In this document: piece after piece, positions 11,060-22,063 of the stretch | Layout of the letters: every line of letters begins with the position of its first letter | How positions within the stretch are numbered: position 1 is the first letter of the stretch | Assembly: GCA_964017195.1 (NCBI GenBank) | Contig: OZ024888.1 | Location: forward strand, 14,809,701 to 14,873,700 | Length of the DNA: 64,000 nucleotides | Source of the DNA: Siderastrea radians | Taxonomy: Eukaryota; Cnidaria; Anthozoa; Scleractinia; Rhizangiidae | Direction of reading: 5' to 3' | Program-made: the position numbers and the translations under genes | Notes under the pieces: model-generated | Told to the model about the DNA's origin: nothing | What the model saw: only the letters and a program-made list of their open reading frames with translations | Database searches by the model: none

Positions 11060-11180
11060 CTTCTGTTGTTGTGCTATAAGCTGAAGGAGTTAAATCTTTG
11101 TGCAAGTTGCCACTAATCTAAAAGTCTCTCACTTTTGACAATTTTAATATCATTTTCTTAATGAAGTTGTTTCGATATTT

Positions 11181-11330
11181 TACAGAATTACCCTCGGGTG
11201 GGGGAATTTGAATGGAAAGTTTTGCCCCGGGATGAAAAATTGACCAAAATTTGAAGGAATAATGTCAAACCCCATGGGTATGCCTGACCCCCCCCCCCCC
11301 GGGGGGAAACCACTGACAGGTGCATAACAA
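11181..11330 (+). repeat. G/C-rich dispersed repeat, related to 6576-6740
   Basis: Contains CCCATGGGTATGCCTGACC, a run of C then G (about 11289-11306), then AAACCACTGACAGGTGCAT. The same words appear inverted at 6576-6740. Confidence 0.5.
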
Positions 11331-11548
11331 AAACAATTAACTAATAAATATTTGTTATTGAAGTGGCGTGAGGTCCGTGTTGGGAACATAATTGGTCGAG
11401 TTCCTTTTTCTGGAAAAAATGGAAAGCAAAAAAGAATGCCAGTTAAACTCAGGGGAAAGAGTGAAAATGTGTGAAAATTTACACACCTTTGCCTTTTAAG
11501 TCCTTTCTTTAGATCTAAGAAATTGTAAAAGTAAGCGAAAAAATACAA

Positions 11549-11655
11549 CCTTTCGATGTCGCCATGATATCATTTTCAAGTGAGAAAATAAAATTTAAAT
11601 GACTTAATATATACATTTTCTCACTTGAAAATGATGTCATGGCAACATGAAAACG
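11549..11655. repeat. Hairpin MITE
   Basis: The left arm TCATTTTCAAGTGAGAAAAT and the right arm ATTTTCTCACTTGAAAATGA pair perfectly around an AT-rich loop. Pairing extends outward with mismatches (GTCGCCATGA against TCATGGCAAC). No coding capacity. Confidence 0.75.
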
Positions 11656-12519
11656 TTTTTTCACTGATTTTTATTCTTAAATGCTTAATGAAATTTAATC
11701 TGATTCTCTAGATCTAGCAAAGAAAACAGTGTACAGTGTTCAAACCTCAATTAACTGATTCTCGATTATCAAGGCTTTTTAACTATATTCAACTTTGCTC
11801 TGTGGTCTTGATTTATCTAAGAACATGATTTACAAATGATGGTCGTAACAACTTTGAGTGAAAAAACGTGTAAGTAACTTGTTGAGAGATGCTTTGTTTA
11901 CTCCATGTTCCACAATAAAAACTCATTGAGAACACCATCTGAAAATGAGGTTAATCATGCATCTATTTTAGCACCTGTGAACTACAGAATTTTCCTTTAC
12001 AAATATCCAAGTTAACTGCTCGCCAAATCTTGTGTGATGATGGATTCAGTTTCTCTAGAAAATATCTCATTCTTTTCTGTTTTCCAGACTCTTGATTATC
12101 TCTCAATTATCTCTTGATACCAAGTCTGCATAAACAAAGTTTGACTGTAATGCAAGATCTTGTCTTGCTCTTGGGATTGTACATATATGAATAGCTCACT
12201 AGTACATGAATGTAAGGAGTAAATTAAGGGGTAAGTAAGTAACAAGTTTATTAAATGAGGGTAATGCTAAAGCAGTATAAAAATACTAACAAACTAGTGG
12301 CCCTCAATATCATACATATAATATATGTACCCTTATATTATATTATTTTTTTTAAATAATGCTTTTATTGAAAAATACCTAAATAATACTTACAATACAA
12401 TACATTACACTAATCTACATACAATACAAGACGAAATAATACAAAATACTTGATACTTACATAAAATATTTCCTTTCATATTTAATGCTATTGTTTTTTA
12501 TTAATTAATCAATCTTTAT
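11656..12519. other. No gene recognised
   Basis: AT-rich sequence without inverted-repeat ends or coding signals. Its last part (from about 12340) is very AT-rich and may belong to the 3' end of the LINE remnant that follows. Confidence 0.45.
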
Positions 12520-13240
12520 TTAACAGAAAACAAAAGGTACTTGAATTTATATTACATAATAGGAAGTTCGGTATCACTATTCAACAAACTGAAATGTGGG
12601 TGGACAAAATTGGAGTGAAACAAGACGAGTTGAGGTGGAAACGGGGTGAAGGGCTTAACTTAAATGTTTGATTTTCCATTGATCTTGAAGCTTACTTACA
12701 AACTGAGAATAGTCCAGGAGTACGTTGGTAAATTAACGTTCATAGAGATATTTTTTGCCAAGGAGGACAACAACGTTTAGTTGGTGTCTCAAGCATGGAG
12801 GGAGGGATGGAGGGAGTTCATAATTTTGAAATACAAATTCTTGATTTGACAAGATTACCTTGGTTTTATTCTTTTGATTGAACCATGATATAATTTCTCT
12901 GTAAAATTTAATACTAACTGGGCAATCCAAAAAGGTATGTTCCAGTGAATCGGCACACCAACATTGAGAGCACAGATCTTCATTTTTGATTTTAAATGTT
13001 TTAAGTAAGTTCCTTGTTGGTAACTAGTATCCTGTGTAACAGCTTTAAAGTGAATTCTCTCAGCTTGTCAGCAGTCTTATGATAAATGTTTTCGCATGCC
13101 TTGTTCCAATTCTGTGACTTACTTGGAAAGCATTTAGACCGTGCCTTAATGGCTGTGGGTATTGTTTCGTATTTCATTTTGTCGTGGAAGAGCTTATAAT
13201 AGTCCCTGCAGCGTAGCTTAGTTAGTATTAGTGTTTTCTA
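12520..13240 (-). pseudogene. LINE (non-LTR retrotransposon) 3' remnant
   Basis: Minus-strand translation in shifting frames gives the zinc-knuckle C-terminal region of a LINE reverse transcriptase: SQNWNKACENIY, then CALN or CSQCW-like residues, then DCPVSIKFYREIISWF. This pattern (Cys-x2-Cys, E-H-x-F, D-C-P, F-W-like helix) closes many LINE ORF2 proteins. Several frame changes show decay. The catalytic domain is not present. Confidence 0.6.
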
Positions 13241-13305
13241 CAAGATACACAAGATATCTAAAACTAAGCAAGAAATATTATTAAAACTAAGATTAAACTG
13301 TGAGA

Positions 13306-13765
13306 TACCGTAAATGATCTTTTAGAGGCCCACTCTCTAATAAATGCCTCATATCCAATAAACGCCCCAATAATAGGCATTTTGAGGTAAATGCCCCTCT
13401 CTAATAAATGTTCCTGTCTAGTAAATGCCTTAAATTGCGAACAGGAGGTTAAATCAGACAAGGTAAACTGATGAAATCATCCTAATATTCATTCTCATAT
13501 TGACAAAGACAGTAAAATTAGACATAATAATTGATGATTTGCTGCTATGGATATTGAGAACTACATCATTTGTAGTGTAGTGATTTTCATTTTCATTGTA
13601 TAGCAGCCTTTGAATTTAAGAAAACTTGAACCTTTGTTTTAGTATTTGTTTGGGAAAACATCATAAATGCCTCTCTCTATTTAACTCCTCATATCCAATA
13701 AACACCCCCAGAAAATCCTGAAAATTTAATAAATGCCCTGGGTGTTTATTAGATCATTTACAGTA
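13306..13765. mobile_element. TA-flanked CCGTA-ended MITE (a)
   Basis: Left end TA-CCGTAAATGATCT; right end AGATCATTTACAG-TA. Inside each end the phrase CTAATAAATGCC or a variant (AATAAACGCC, AATAAATGTTCC) is repeated several times. No transposase. One of six related elements in the window. Confidence 0.8.
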
Positions 13766-14171
13766 AGGAAAAACTAAAAAGTTAAAATATCAGGTAAATG
13801 CGAGGAAATACATAGTTAACCATAGTGTTTTATGTATATTTTAACTTAGATGTGTTCATGCAGCTTTTATTTTAATATGTCATCTCTGGTTTTCTTAGTA
13901 CGGGTAAACAAATAAAATTTTCTTTTGTACAGACATGCTGGTAAAAATTGCAAGACTGCAGGAATCCATGTTTACAGTACACATGCACAAATGAAAACAA
14001 AACCCAAGCCACTTCTAATTCATCATTTCAGTGCTTGTTATTTTTAGCTTTAAGAGAATAATGATTCAAGTCATGGCTAAAGCATTCAGCATTTGTTGGT
14101 CTGACAATTTCAGAACTTGCAGCACCCCTTGCTGGCTGATGTTGGACCAACAGTTTTGTTTGTAGACTAAA

Positions 14172-14384
14172 TTAACCCTTTAAGTACCAATAGTGACAAG
14201 CATCTAATTTCTCCTTACAGTATCATTACTTGATCAAACATACAGGTCATGAGAACTAAGGAAATGATCACTTAAAGATGAGGTGTCTTGATGTGTAAGC
14301 AAATTCTCCCAACTAGTACCATAAGAAATGTATGGAGAACAGTAAGGAGAATATGCATCTTGATATTGGGGCTTAAAGGGTTAA
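14172..14384 (+). repeat. TTAA MITE, full-length copy
   Basis: 213 bp from TTAACCCTTTAAG to CTTAAAGGGTTAA, with TTAA at both edges and inverted ends of about 15 bp. The internal word CTCCTTACAG recurs inverted as GTAAGGAG. It lies just upstream of the 14592 zinc-finger exon. Confidence 0.9.
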
Positions 14385-14591
14385 ATGTTGGACAGGCAAC
14401 AATATTAACGTTGGTTTGAAATGTTTAGCAGGCTTTGTGGATTTAAATATTTTTTCTGGGATCCTGCTGGATACTACCACAAGCCAAGTTTCATAAATCC
14501 CTTGTAATTTAAGTTTTTAACTCTATCTTCACGCTGGTAACTAATTGTTTTTGCTGTTTTTACAGATCTGAAAAGATAACTCTAGTGGTTC

Positions 14592-15830
14592 ATGATGTCT
14601 GAAAGAAACAGTTGTGGCAGTCACGAAGACATTCAAGAGGAACATGAAGGTCAGACCCACACAGGAGATAGACCTTTTGCCTGCAACCTTTGTGAAGAAA
14701 GTTTTAAGGATGCTCAGGAGATTACAGTGCACAAGAAAACACATACAGGAGTCAAACGTTATGCATGCAGCCAGTGTGACAAGAGTTTTGCTCGGAAAAG
14801 TGACCTTCAAAGCCATAAAGGAACACACACAGGTGTGAAGCCTTATAAGTGCAACCAGTGTGATAAGTGTTTTACACGGGCAAAGCAACTTCGAAGGCAT
14901 AAAACAAGACATACAGGGGAGAAGCCTTTTAGATGTGACCAGTGCAACAAGAGTTTTAGTGAATCAGGGGACCTCAAGAAGCATAAAAGAATTCATACTG
15001 GAGAAAAACCATTTACCTGCAACCAGTGTGGCAAGAGTTTTGCGCAGTCTGGGACCCTTCGTACTCATGAAATGACACATACAGGAGAAAAACAATTTGC
15101 TTGCGATAAGTGTGGAAAAAGTTTCTATCGCCCAGGCGACCTTCGGCTGCATAACAGAATACATGTAGTAGAGAACCTTTTTAAGTGCACATATTGTGAG
15201 AAGTGTTTTGGTCAATCAGGGGACCTCAGAAGGCACGAAAGAATACATACAGGAGAGAAACCTTTCAAGTGCACCGATTGTGACAAGTGCTTTGGTCGAT
15301 CAGAGCATCTTCAAAAACACAGAAGGACACATACAAATATGCACAAAGGAACATATTCAGGAGAGAAGTCTTTCCAATGCAATCAGTGTGGCAAGTTTTT
15401 AAGTCATGCAATTGATCTTAAAAGGCATATGAGAATACATACTGGAGAGAGACCTTACATGTGTGACTGGTGTGACAAGGGATTTAGTGATCCAGGGGGT
15501 CTTCTAAAGCACAAAAGAACACATACAGGAGAGAAACCTTTTTCTTGCAAACAGTGTGGCAAGAGTTTTGCTCAGTCGGCCAACCTTATTAGACATAAAA
15601 GAACACATACAGGAGAGAAACCTTTCTCCTGTAAACAGTGTGGCAAGAGTTTTAGTCAGGCAGACAACCTCCGTGCACACGAAAGAACACATACAGGAGA
15701 GAAGCCTTTCACATGTAACCAGTGTGGCAAGGGGTTTCGTCAGGCATCAAACCTCCGAACACATGAAAAAACGCATTCAAAAGACAAAGTGCAAGTCGTG
15801 TTCCACGTAGACTTACATACGTTATTTTAA
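14592..15830 (+). CDS. C2H2 zinc-finger protein, 13 fingers
   Basis: Encodes 412 residues, almost all of it a tandem array of 13 Cys2-His2 fingers (C-x2-C-x12-H-x3-H) joined by TGEKP-type linkers. Finger 1 starts near residue 34 (ACNLC) and finger 13 ends near residue 395. Between fingers 8 and 9 the linker is stretched (THTNMHKGTYSGEK), which may split the array into two DNA-binding modules. There is no KRAB, BTB or SCAN domain in this exon; a short acidic leader precedes the fingers. Two adjacent ATG codons open the frame at 14592 and 14595. A splice acceptor (TTGCTGTTTTTACAG, AG at 14564-14565) lies 26 bases upstream, so a 5' non-coding or coding exon probably precedes. A polyadenylation signal candidate lies at 16042. 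Nuclear DNA-binding regulator by family; target unknown. Confidence 0.88.
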   Translation: MMSERNSCGSHEDIQEEHEGQTHTGDRPFACNLCEESFKDAQEITVHKKTHTGVKRYACSQCDKSFARKSDLQSHKGTHTGVKPYKCNQCDKCFTRAKQLRRHKTRHTGEKPFRCDQCNKSFSESGDLKKHKRIHTGEKPFTCNQCGKSFAQSGTLRTHEMTHTGEKQFACDKCGKSFYRPGDLRLHNRIHVVENLFKCTYCEKCFGQSGDLRRHERIHTGEKPFKCTDCDKCFGRSEHLQKHRRTHTNMHKGTYSGEKSFQCNQCGKFLSHAIDLKRHMRIHTGERPYMCDWCDKGFSDPGGLLKHKRTHTGEKPFSCKQCGKSFAQSANLIRHKRTHTGEKPFSCKQCGKSFSQADNLRAHERTHTGEKPFTCNQCGKGFRQASNLRTHEKTHSKDKVQVVFHVDLHTLF

Positions 15831-16041
15831 GGTTTGTTTTAACTTGGAATTGTTGTAAAGGACATTACTTTAAATGGTGTAAAGTTTATATGGAATTTTT
15901 TCTGAAGCTCAAAAATAATGTACCACCAGCTCTGTTGTTTCAGCATTGGAGAGCAGGTTTTTATCATGTCTCTCCGTAGCGGGCTCCTATCAGTGCATAG
16001 CGCCCATTTTTGGCAATTTTCGCTCAAAATTTACATTATAC

Positions 16042-16047
16042 AATAAA
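16042..16047 (+). promoter_or_regulatory. Candidate polyadenylation signal AATAAA
   Basis: AATAAA about 210 bases after the stop codon of the zinc-finger ORF at 14592-15830. Position is plausible; usage is not shown. Confidence 0.35.
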
Positions 16048-16514
16048 AACAGAGTCCTTCTGTCTCAGGCCCTATGTGTGTTAGGTTCCTTCGGAAATTT
16101 GATGTCCAAACTTCATATAAGCCCTCGAACTACATTCTCAGGCTAATATTACTTTATTATTTTGTTGTGAACGTCAAATTTCCTCAGGCAACGTATCACA
16201 CGATAGTGCCTTCAACAGAAGAATTCTGTTGTTTAAGTAGTTACCATTTACATTTTTATTTGCACATATTGCAGGGAACCTACAAAGACATGCAACAGAC
16301 ATGCAACCAGTACAAAAATGCATAATAGGAAGAAATGAGGCAAAACAAAACAAAACAAAAAAAGAAATATGTTCCTCTACACGTTAATAAGTTTATATTA
16401 TTTACATACTTACAGATGTGATAGATAAATTAAATAAACAAACAAGTAAGTAAATAAGTATAGCTAAAGCAGTGAAGGAGGGTTTATAACCAAGTAGTGA
16501 AATTGAGGTTCGCC

Positions 16515-16724
16515 TTAACACTTTAAGCCCTGATATAAAAATGCGTATTCTCCTTACTATTCGCCATACATTTCTTATGGAACTAGTAAGGAGAATTTGT
16601 CTAAATATCAAGACATCTTATCCTCAGTGACTTTTTGCTTTATTTTCATCACTTGAATGTTTGAACAAGCAGTGACACGAAGGAGAAATTTCATTTTTGT
16701 CACTGTTAGGACTTAAAGGGTTAA
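16515..16724 (-). repeat. TTAA MITE, full-length copy
   Basis: Bounded by TTAA at 16515-16518 and 16721-16724, with ends TTAACACTTTAAGCCC and ACTTAAAGGGTTAA. Inverted relative to the copy at 14172. Confidence 0.88.
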
Positions 16725-16885
16725 ATCCTGATTTTACAAATTTACTGTAATGAGGAAACTGTTACAAACCTTAACACCTTCACTTTTGTTTCTGTTGTTG
16801 TTTTATGGACGTTTCATTTTGGGAGACTGATGTTTAATTTTTCCTCAGTCAATTAATAGACTGTGGAAATGTTCAAAAATAAGTA

Positions 16886-18133
16886 CAGTAAAAACCCGCA
16901 TATAAGAACCAAATTTTTTAGAACCTGTTAGCATACATGTACCTGCAAACCGTCCCGATTTAGGGCCTGTTTACAAGGAGGGAGGGTTACCCTAGCAAGC
17001 GGGTTGCCCTAGCACTCACACATTTCCTCTTTTTTTCTTTGTCGTGTTTACAAGGCAGCTTGGGCTACCCGGGTAGGTGGGTTACCCCATCTGCAGGCGG
17101 GTTAACTTTTTCTCTTGTAAACACTCCAGGTAGGGTTAACTCGTGTACCCAGGTTAAACTTTCTACTTGTTTCCAGACCCTTGGTAACTGTGCGCTGTTA
17201 CCAAGCGCATCAAGTTGTCCCGGGTGGTAGGGTTACCCTACCTGTGAAATTTTGCTTGTAAACCGGGGCTATCTTTGACCCTCCTGCTAGGGTTAATTCG
17301 CTTGCTAGGGTAACCCTCCCTCTTTGTAAACAGGCCCTTAATCGGAAATGTCCGGATTTTTGAGTTTCAAAACCTAAAACAATCAAGACGTTTCGATTTT
17401 CAAGCAGAAGAAAAAGACATTTTCTTTTGTAAAAATTTGGAACTGGGTTGTTAAAGATTGGTCTTGACTCTTCTCAATCCTATTGTTTAGTGCAATACAT
17501 GTAGTGCTTCAGGCCATTAAACAACACCTGAGAATTCTAATGCTAAAACAGAACAGTACAGGCAATAAATTTACAAATTAATGCAATTTGGACCCTGCTC
17601 AGTGGTGGGGGCAGGGCACTACCCCAGGACTGGGGTGAGTGGGGGGGCGGGTGGTCCCTATTTCTGACTTTATATGGTTGGCAGGTATGTCAGTTAGGGT
17701 AAGATTTCCATTTAGACCCCCTTTACATAAGAACCCGTCTTAGCCTCAAATTTGAAACAGGTTCTTATTTTATATCATTCATTCAAAACTTAGATTTCAT
17801 AATCTGGCCAGGCATTATAATTGTTGCATTCTAAAATAGTCTAGCTTTGCTTTATTGATGTTTCATTGGTATAAAAGCATTGAAAGAAATGAAATAACTT
17901 AAAATAGGGTTTGTATTTGATTAGATTCCAGTCATTTAGACATGATTATATGCATATTTTATATAAACAATAGACTACCAATATTCTTGCAGCAGCAACA
18001 TTTTTTCTTAATAAGAAAATAAGAACCTCCAACCTAAATAGCCTAATTTCCCAGTAAACACCAATAATTTATTATATAAGAACCTTTTGAGGCTAACTTG
18101 AAAATGTAGGTTCTCATATGCGGGTTTTTACTG
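16886..18133. mobile_element. Inverted-repeat element with CAGTAAAAACCCGC ends
   Basis: Left end CAGTAAAAACCCGCATATAA, right end TATGCGGGTTTTTACTG, with AAGAACC iterated inside both ends and in the interior. TA precedes the left end but not the right. No transposase. A smaller Harbinger-like element is nested in it at 16963-17337. Confidence 0.75.
16963..17337. mobile_element. Harbinger-like MITE, TTA target duplication
   Basis: 375 bp with TTA at 16960-16962 and 17338-17340. Ends are GGGCCTGTTTACAAGGAG and CTTTGTAAACAGGCCC. GGGTTA or TAACCC words are iterated inside. A 3-bp TTA duplication with GGGCC ends fits PIF/Harbinger. It split the sequence CCGATTTA/ATCGG of the host element. Confidence 0.82.
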
Positions 18134-18383
18134 GAGCATATGGTATGTTTGGATAGGAATGTTTTTGTAATAAAATTTAAACGATTTGGAGTGAAGTAAT
18201 TACTTTTCAATCATGCAGCTTTCAAATCTACAATTACTTTTTACATGTGTAACATTTATAACTTTCACTGAATATTCTCTGAATGAGCAATGAACACAGC
18301 TGACTTAACAATAATAATAACTATTTATAATGCACAAATTTCATGTGTATATGTTCAAATGTGCATAAGAAATGTATACACCC

Positions 18384-18661
18384 GTTTGAAAAAACGTTGT
18401 CGGGTGACAAGCATAAATCATTGACAATGTGGCCCAATGGTGCTCTGGGAAGCGTGAAAACTTGCCTCTATTCTTAGACACGTGCACATTATAATAACAC
18501 AGGATGTCTTAATTTACTGTTAAAATTATCTTGGAAAGAAAATATTTTGAATATCAAGAAACGAAACCCAGTAACAAACTTGCCCCTGCCATCTTCCCAG
18601 AGTTCCATTCTGTCGCATTGTCCATCGCTTATACTTTTCACCCGACAACGTTTTTTCAAAC
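18384..18661. mobile_element. Inverted-repeat MITE, about 68-bp ends
   Basis: Left arm GTTTGAAAAAACGTTGTCGG and right arm CCGACAACGTTTTTTCAAAC match nearly perfectly; pairing extends to about 68 bp with mismatches. No coding capacity and no clear target duplication. Confidence 0.78.
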
Positions 18662-19203
18662 TAGCGGTATAAAACAGTGTTCCTTCATTCAGTGATACTG
18701 AATGACGAAGTTGTTATTGTTAAATCTCTCTTGTAAGAAAGCATCTCCCCTAGCTGCAACCTTTATGAAATCCCTTCAATCACAGTTTGACCAGTCAAAA
18801 TTCAAGAAATGTCACGCAAGATGTTAGTGGTTTTCCAGGAGAGGTGGTTGCTCATGAGAGGTCTGAAATAATAGTGATCTAACTGAAAAAAATTGGGTGT
18901 TGTAGGCAAGTGATCACTAAAGACAGGTGGTCACATGGGAAGCGTCGACTGCAGTCATAGTCAACCGCCGTTTTCACAAACCCTTGTTAGGGTCCAGGTC
19001 TCAATCCCAAGGATAGGCAGTTCCAAAACAAGAGGTGTCACTAGACATTAGAGTGAACTGGAATGGCGCAAGATTGTAATGGAATGAAACGGATGGCACC
19101 AGAGTAACACTGGAATGAACTGTTTTATTCTGAGGGCCGGCTGATTGTGTTTCAACGTGCATGGAAAAGTTTCCGAAAATTTTGCCCTCTGTGTTATAAA
19201 CGA
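18662..19203. other. No gene recognised
   Basis: Short open frames only. Between 19000 and 19200 the words GGAATG and GAACTG recur in an irregular way, possibly part of a larger element around the hairpin at 19204. Confidence 0.4.
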
Positions 19204-19286
19204 GTAATCGCATTGAGTCCTCGTAGAATTAAGGATAAATTTCACTTGTATTTTCAAAGTTTTCATAAATTGCCCTCGTCGCTGCG

Positions 19287-19322
<36 letters not shown>

Positions 19323-19365
19323 TGCGAAAGTTTATCCTTAATTCTACTCGGCCTCATGCGATTAC
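19204..19365. repeat. Near-perfect foldback hairpin
   Basis: The arms start GTAATCGCATTGAG and end GCGATTAC with small differences, and the inner parts (GTATTTTCAAAGTTTTCA and its complement) are nearly perfect. The tip is a small palindrome rich in CG (CGCTGCGCGACTCG). The whole 160 bp could fold as one stem. Confidence 0.8.
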
Positions 19366-20799
19366 ATATATAAATTCCATACTGTTCTGTTCCGTTGTAA
19401 TTTATTGCAGAATCAATTTCCGCTTTATTCTGGGTATTGCAGTACATTTTGTTCTTGTATTTAGTAGACACCCAAGGTTGAGCCGTGTTTATTTCTGTGC
19501 TGTGCGTTTATAATGAAGTCACTATAAATTCTGGGACTGGAAGCTTTGGAGTGAAATTTGTATTCTTCCTGTATTCTTATTCATGACTTAAAAGCTATTT
19601 GTTTCGGGGAAATTACTCTATTTGAGATCGCGTGTAGGAAACTAACTTAATTCGTCTCAGTGGTCAGTCACTGGTCAATTTTTCCTGGCAGTTTTATTCA
19701 GTCATCAAAGGTTCGACTGCACTTTTGGGTGTGGCTTGCATAGAATTCGCTACCCCCACACCCATCCAATAGAAATGCTGGGGCTGATTTAGACGGTAGA
19801 ACTTAGTTGTTAGCAGCACGCTGATCAATAGCCTACAACGGTAGCTGTTTCATATAAATTAAAACTACAAATTACTTACAATGTTGCGCACCACATCAAA
19901 ATGGTTGCAGGATTTTGAAGCATGTTTTAAAACCTTAACGACAATCATAGCCAGAGCAGCCTGGGCTACAAAAGTCCTGGGCTACAAAGTTTTTTTTTCT
20001 TTTTTTTTTTTCTGATACCATGTAACTGAGCGACCGCTGGCCCCTCCATTGCCGGATTAGCATTATTTGTAACGCTAGTGGCAATTACCATGATTAAAGA
20101 TTAAAGAGTCGCATGGACAGAAACCATCTAAATCGGCCGTTGCTGTTTGATAGACCATCGTCCATTAGAGAAGTCCAGTGAAACGCAACATTGGTAAAGG
20201 CGACAAAGTGAAGAGGAAAGGAAAGGCATATCTCCAAGCGTGAATATGTTCTCAAAGAGGCAAGGGCCATCTTTTCTAACTTTTGTGAAGGTACTTGTAA
20301 GAGTGTTACGTCCACTTAACAATCAGGAAAACAATGTTCAAGCATCAGGGTCCTAAAGGGGCTCAGGGCTCTAGGGCTCCGGGATAAAAAATGCAGCTCT
20401 CCAGGGCTCCAAGACAGAAAAATTGGGGTTCTAGGGCTCCATGGTTGCACTCTAGGGCTCCATTTAGCCAGTCGCATTATTTCTGTCCGGGCTTCAAGTA
20501 CAGAAAGGGTTTGGGCTTCGGGCGCCACGGCTCCAAGCCCTGTTTGAGACCCTGTAGCATTGTCTCAATTCGGTTGTAGTTTAAATCTTTATTGTATTAT
20601 TTCCTTATTTGTTTATAACATTTGCAAGTTTACTGAATGTGTCTGTCTGCGAATCCAATAGTTAGATTACAAGATTGCCACACCACAGAGAACAGATTTT
20701 CGCGGATTTCTTGCAAGTTTCTCTTTGGTATTTGACGTACTTAACTTGCATAGACTTTAGTTATAACTCAAAGCTACCGAAAGGTGTGAATATGCTATC
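19366..20799. other. No gene recognised; short tandem GGCTCTAGGGCTCC tract
   Basis: At about 20355-20465 the phrase CTAGGGCTCC is repeated five or six times with variants. The rest is AT-rich and holds no credible ORF. Confidence 0.5.
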
Positions 20800-21492
20800 T
20801 GGGCTGCGAGAAACACGTAGTCCTTGGCGGGAGATGGCCCGTCTGTGGTTGTTATCAAATTTACACAGTTGTAGCAGTATCTCTATACTGGGAGTCACAA
20901 TACAAAATAATTGTAAGTTTAGCTTGCATGTTAAGGCAAAGCTTCATGAACTCAACAAATGTTTATTTATAATTAGAAGCCTGCCTAAGGAAGGATACAC
21001 ACAAGCTAGGGCGAATTAGATCACCTTTTCAATCGGCGATTGTGCTCCCTAAAATATTGTATGACCTTTCAGTTTATGCAGTTAGTGCTTCTGACCTTAC
21101 AACTGTGCAAAACTTTTCAAAAAGATGGCACAAGACCTGCTATACATCAGCCGGTTAGTTTTAACATCTTTGAGCTCTTGGAAAATAGTGACCGCCATCT
21201 TTTTGACAAACTCAAACGTAGTGACCATCCGTTACATAGTCTGCTTCCTAGGAATAAAGATTCATCGGCGCGCGTCAGAAATAGATCCAGCATAGGACCT
21301 AATATAAATACAGAACGTTTTAAAGATAGTTTTTAATAGATTAATTTTTATATATAACCTAGCTATATAAATGTTAGATTTTAGAATTTTAGAATTTAGT
21401 TCACTTTTATTGTACTTTTGCGCATTTTTTTTATTGTAACCTCTGATATGTATTTTTATCCGATAAATAAAGACTTATTAATATTATTATTT
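20800..21492 (+). pseudogene. LINE 3' remnant (reverse transcriptase C-terminus)
   Basis: Two overlapping frames encode the end of a CR1/L2-like LINE ORF2: ISILGVTIQNN, then KCLFIIRSL, then after a frameshift NIFELLENSDRHLF, HPLHSLLP and NINTERFKDSF before the stop. These phrases close many animal LINE proteins. An AATAAA at 21466-21471 and a terminal TATTAATATTATTATTT tract mark the element's 3' end. The catalytic YxDD part is missing, so it is a dead 5'-truncated copy. Confidence 0.72.
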
Positions 21493-22063
21493 CCTAATAT
21501 TCTTTTCTCAGTCAACTCAACTGAAATCCAATAACCTCAGGTACACGGAGTAAATTTTCGCAGATGATTTTTTTGGTGGGTGTTCACTTTTCCGGTATCA
21601 AATTTTTGCCGATCGCTGGAAAATCGGCGAAATTCGCGAAAATTAGATTCCGCCAAAATTTCATGCCCCGCAGCATATGCAAATGTGCTAACACGTGCTA
21701 ATGATGAGTATACGTGCAACAAGCTCACGTGCAACACATTGGGAAACACAGACGTTCTTGCGCCACGGACGTCAACCGGAAGTTAAATGTTGCCTTTGTT
21801 GGCCTGTTTTTGCTCTCCACCAAAGGCTAGAAAACTCTTGTTTTGGCATCTCGTGGCTTTCCATTTCGGACGTGTTGGCATCAGACAAAAATAGGTAACG
21901 CCTGTGCTTATAACCGAACACACTATCGCCCAGTCTACTCGCCTTTTTTTGTCATGCAATTCGGAGGGCACCCAAACTCACCGTGACGAGGGTGTAGACT
22001 TGGAATTCAATGAATGCGAGAAGCTGAACGCTTCGTACAATTACGTTGTAGGGTCTTTGGAGC
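21493..22063. repeat. Repeat-rich spacer, includes inverted copy of 1268-1400
   Basis: 21560-21665 has CGGCGAAATTCGCGAAAATT-type phrases that look like another dispersed repeat. 21740-21895 matches 1268-1400 in reverse. No gene was seen. Confidence 0.5.

Larger units (their letters stand above)
7312..11165 (-). mobile_element. Penelope-like element relict, split by two insertions
   Basis: Three minus-strand pieces encode a decayed PLE reverse transcriptase, related to but clearly diverged from the one at 25508. In protein order they are about 11165-11060 (reads LIAQQQK), 9841-9275 (SYLKDSTHF, then SLYTNIPQEEG, up to a region like HHQTIKF) and 7435-7312 (CHP then GFIKGEALRLL). The gaps are exactly two mobile elements with target duplications: a Mutator-like one (9842-11059) and a TTAA one (7436-9274). 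Stops and frameshifts occur in the pieces, so this copy is old and inactive. The N-terminal half is not found nearby. The fragment is placed by its match to the intact copy in this window. Confidence 0.85.
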
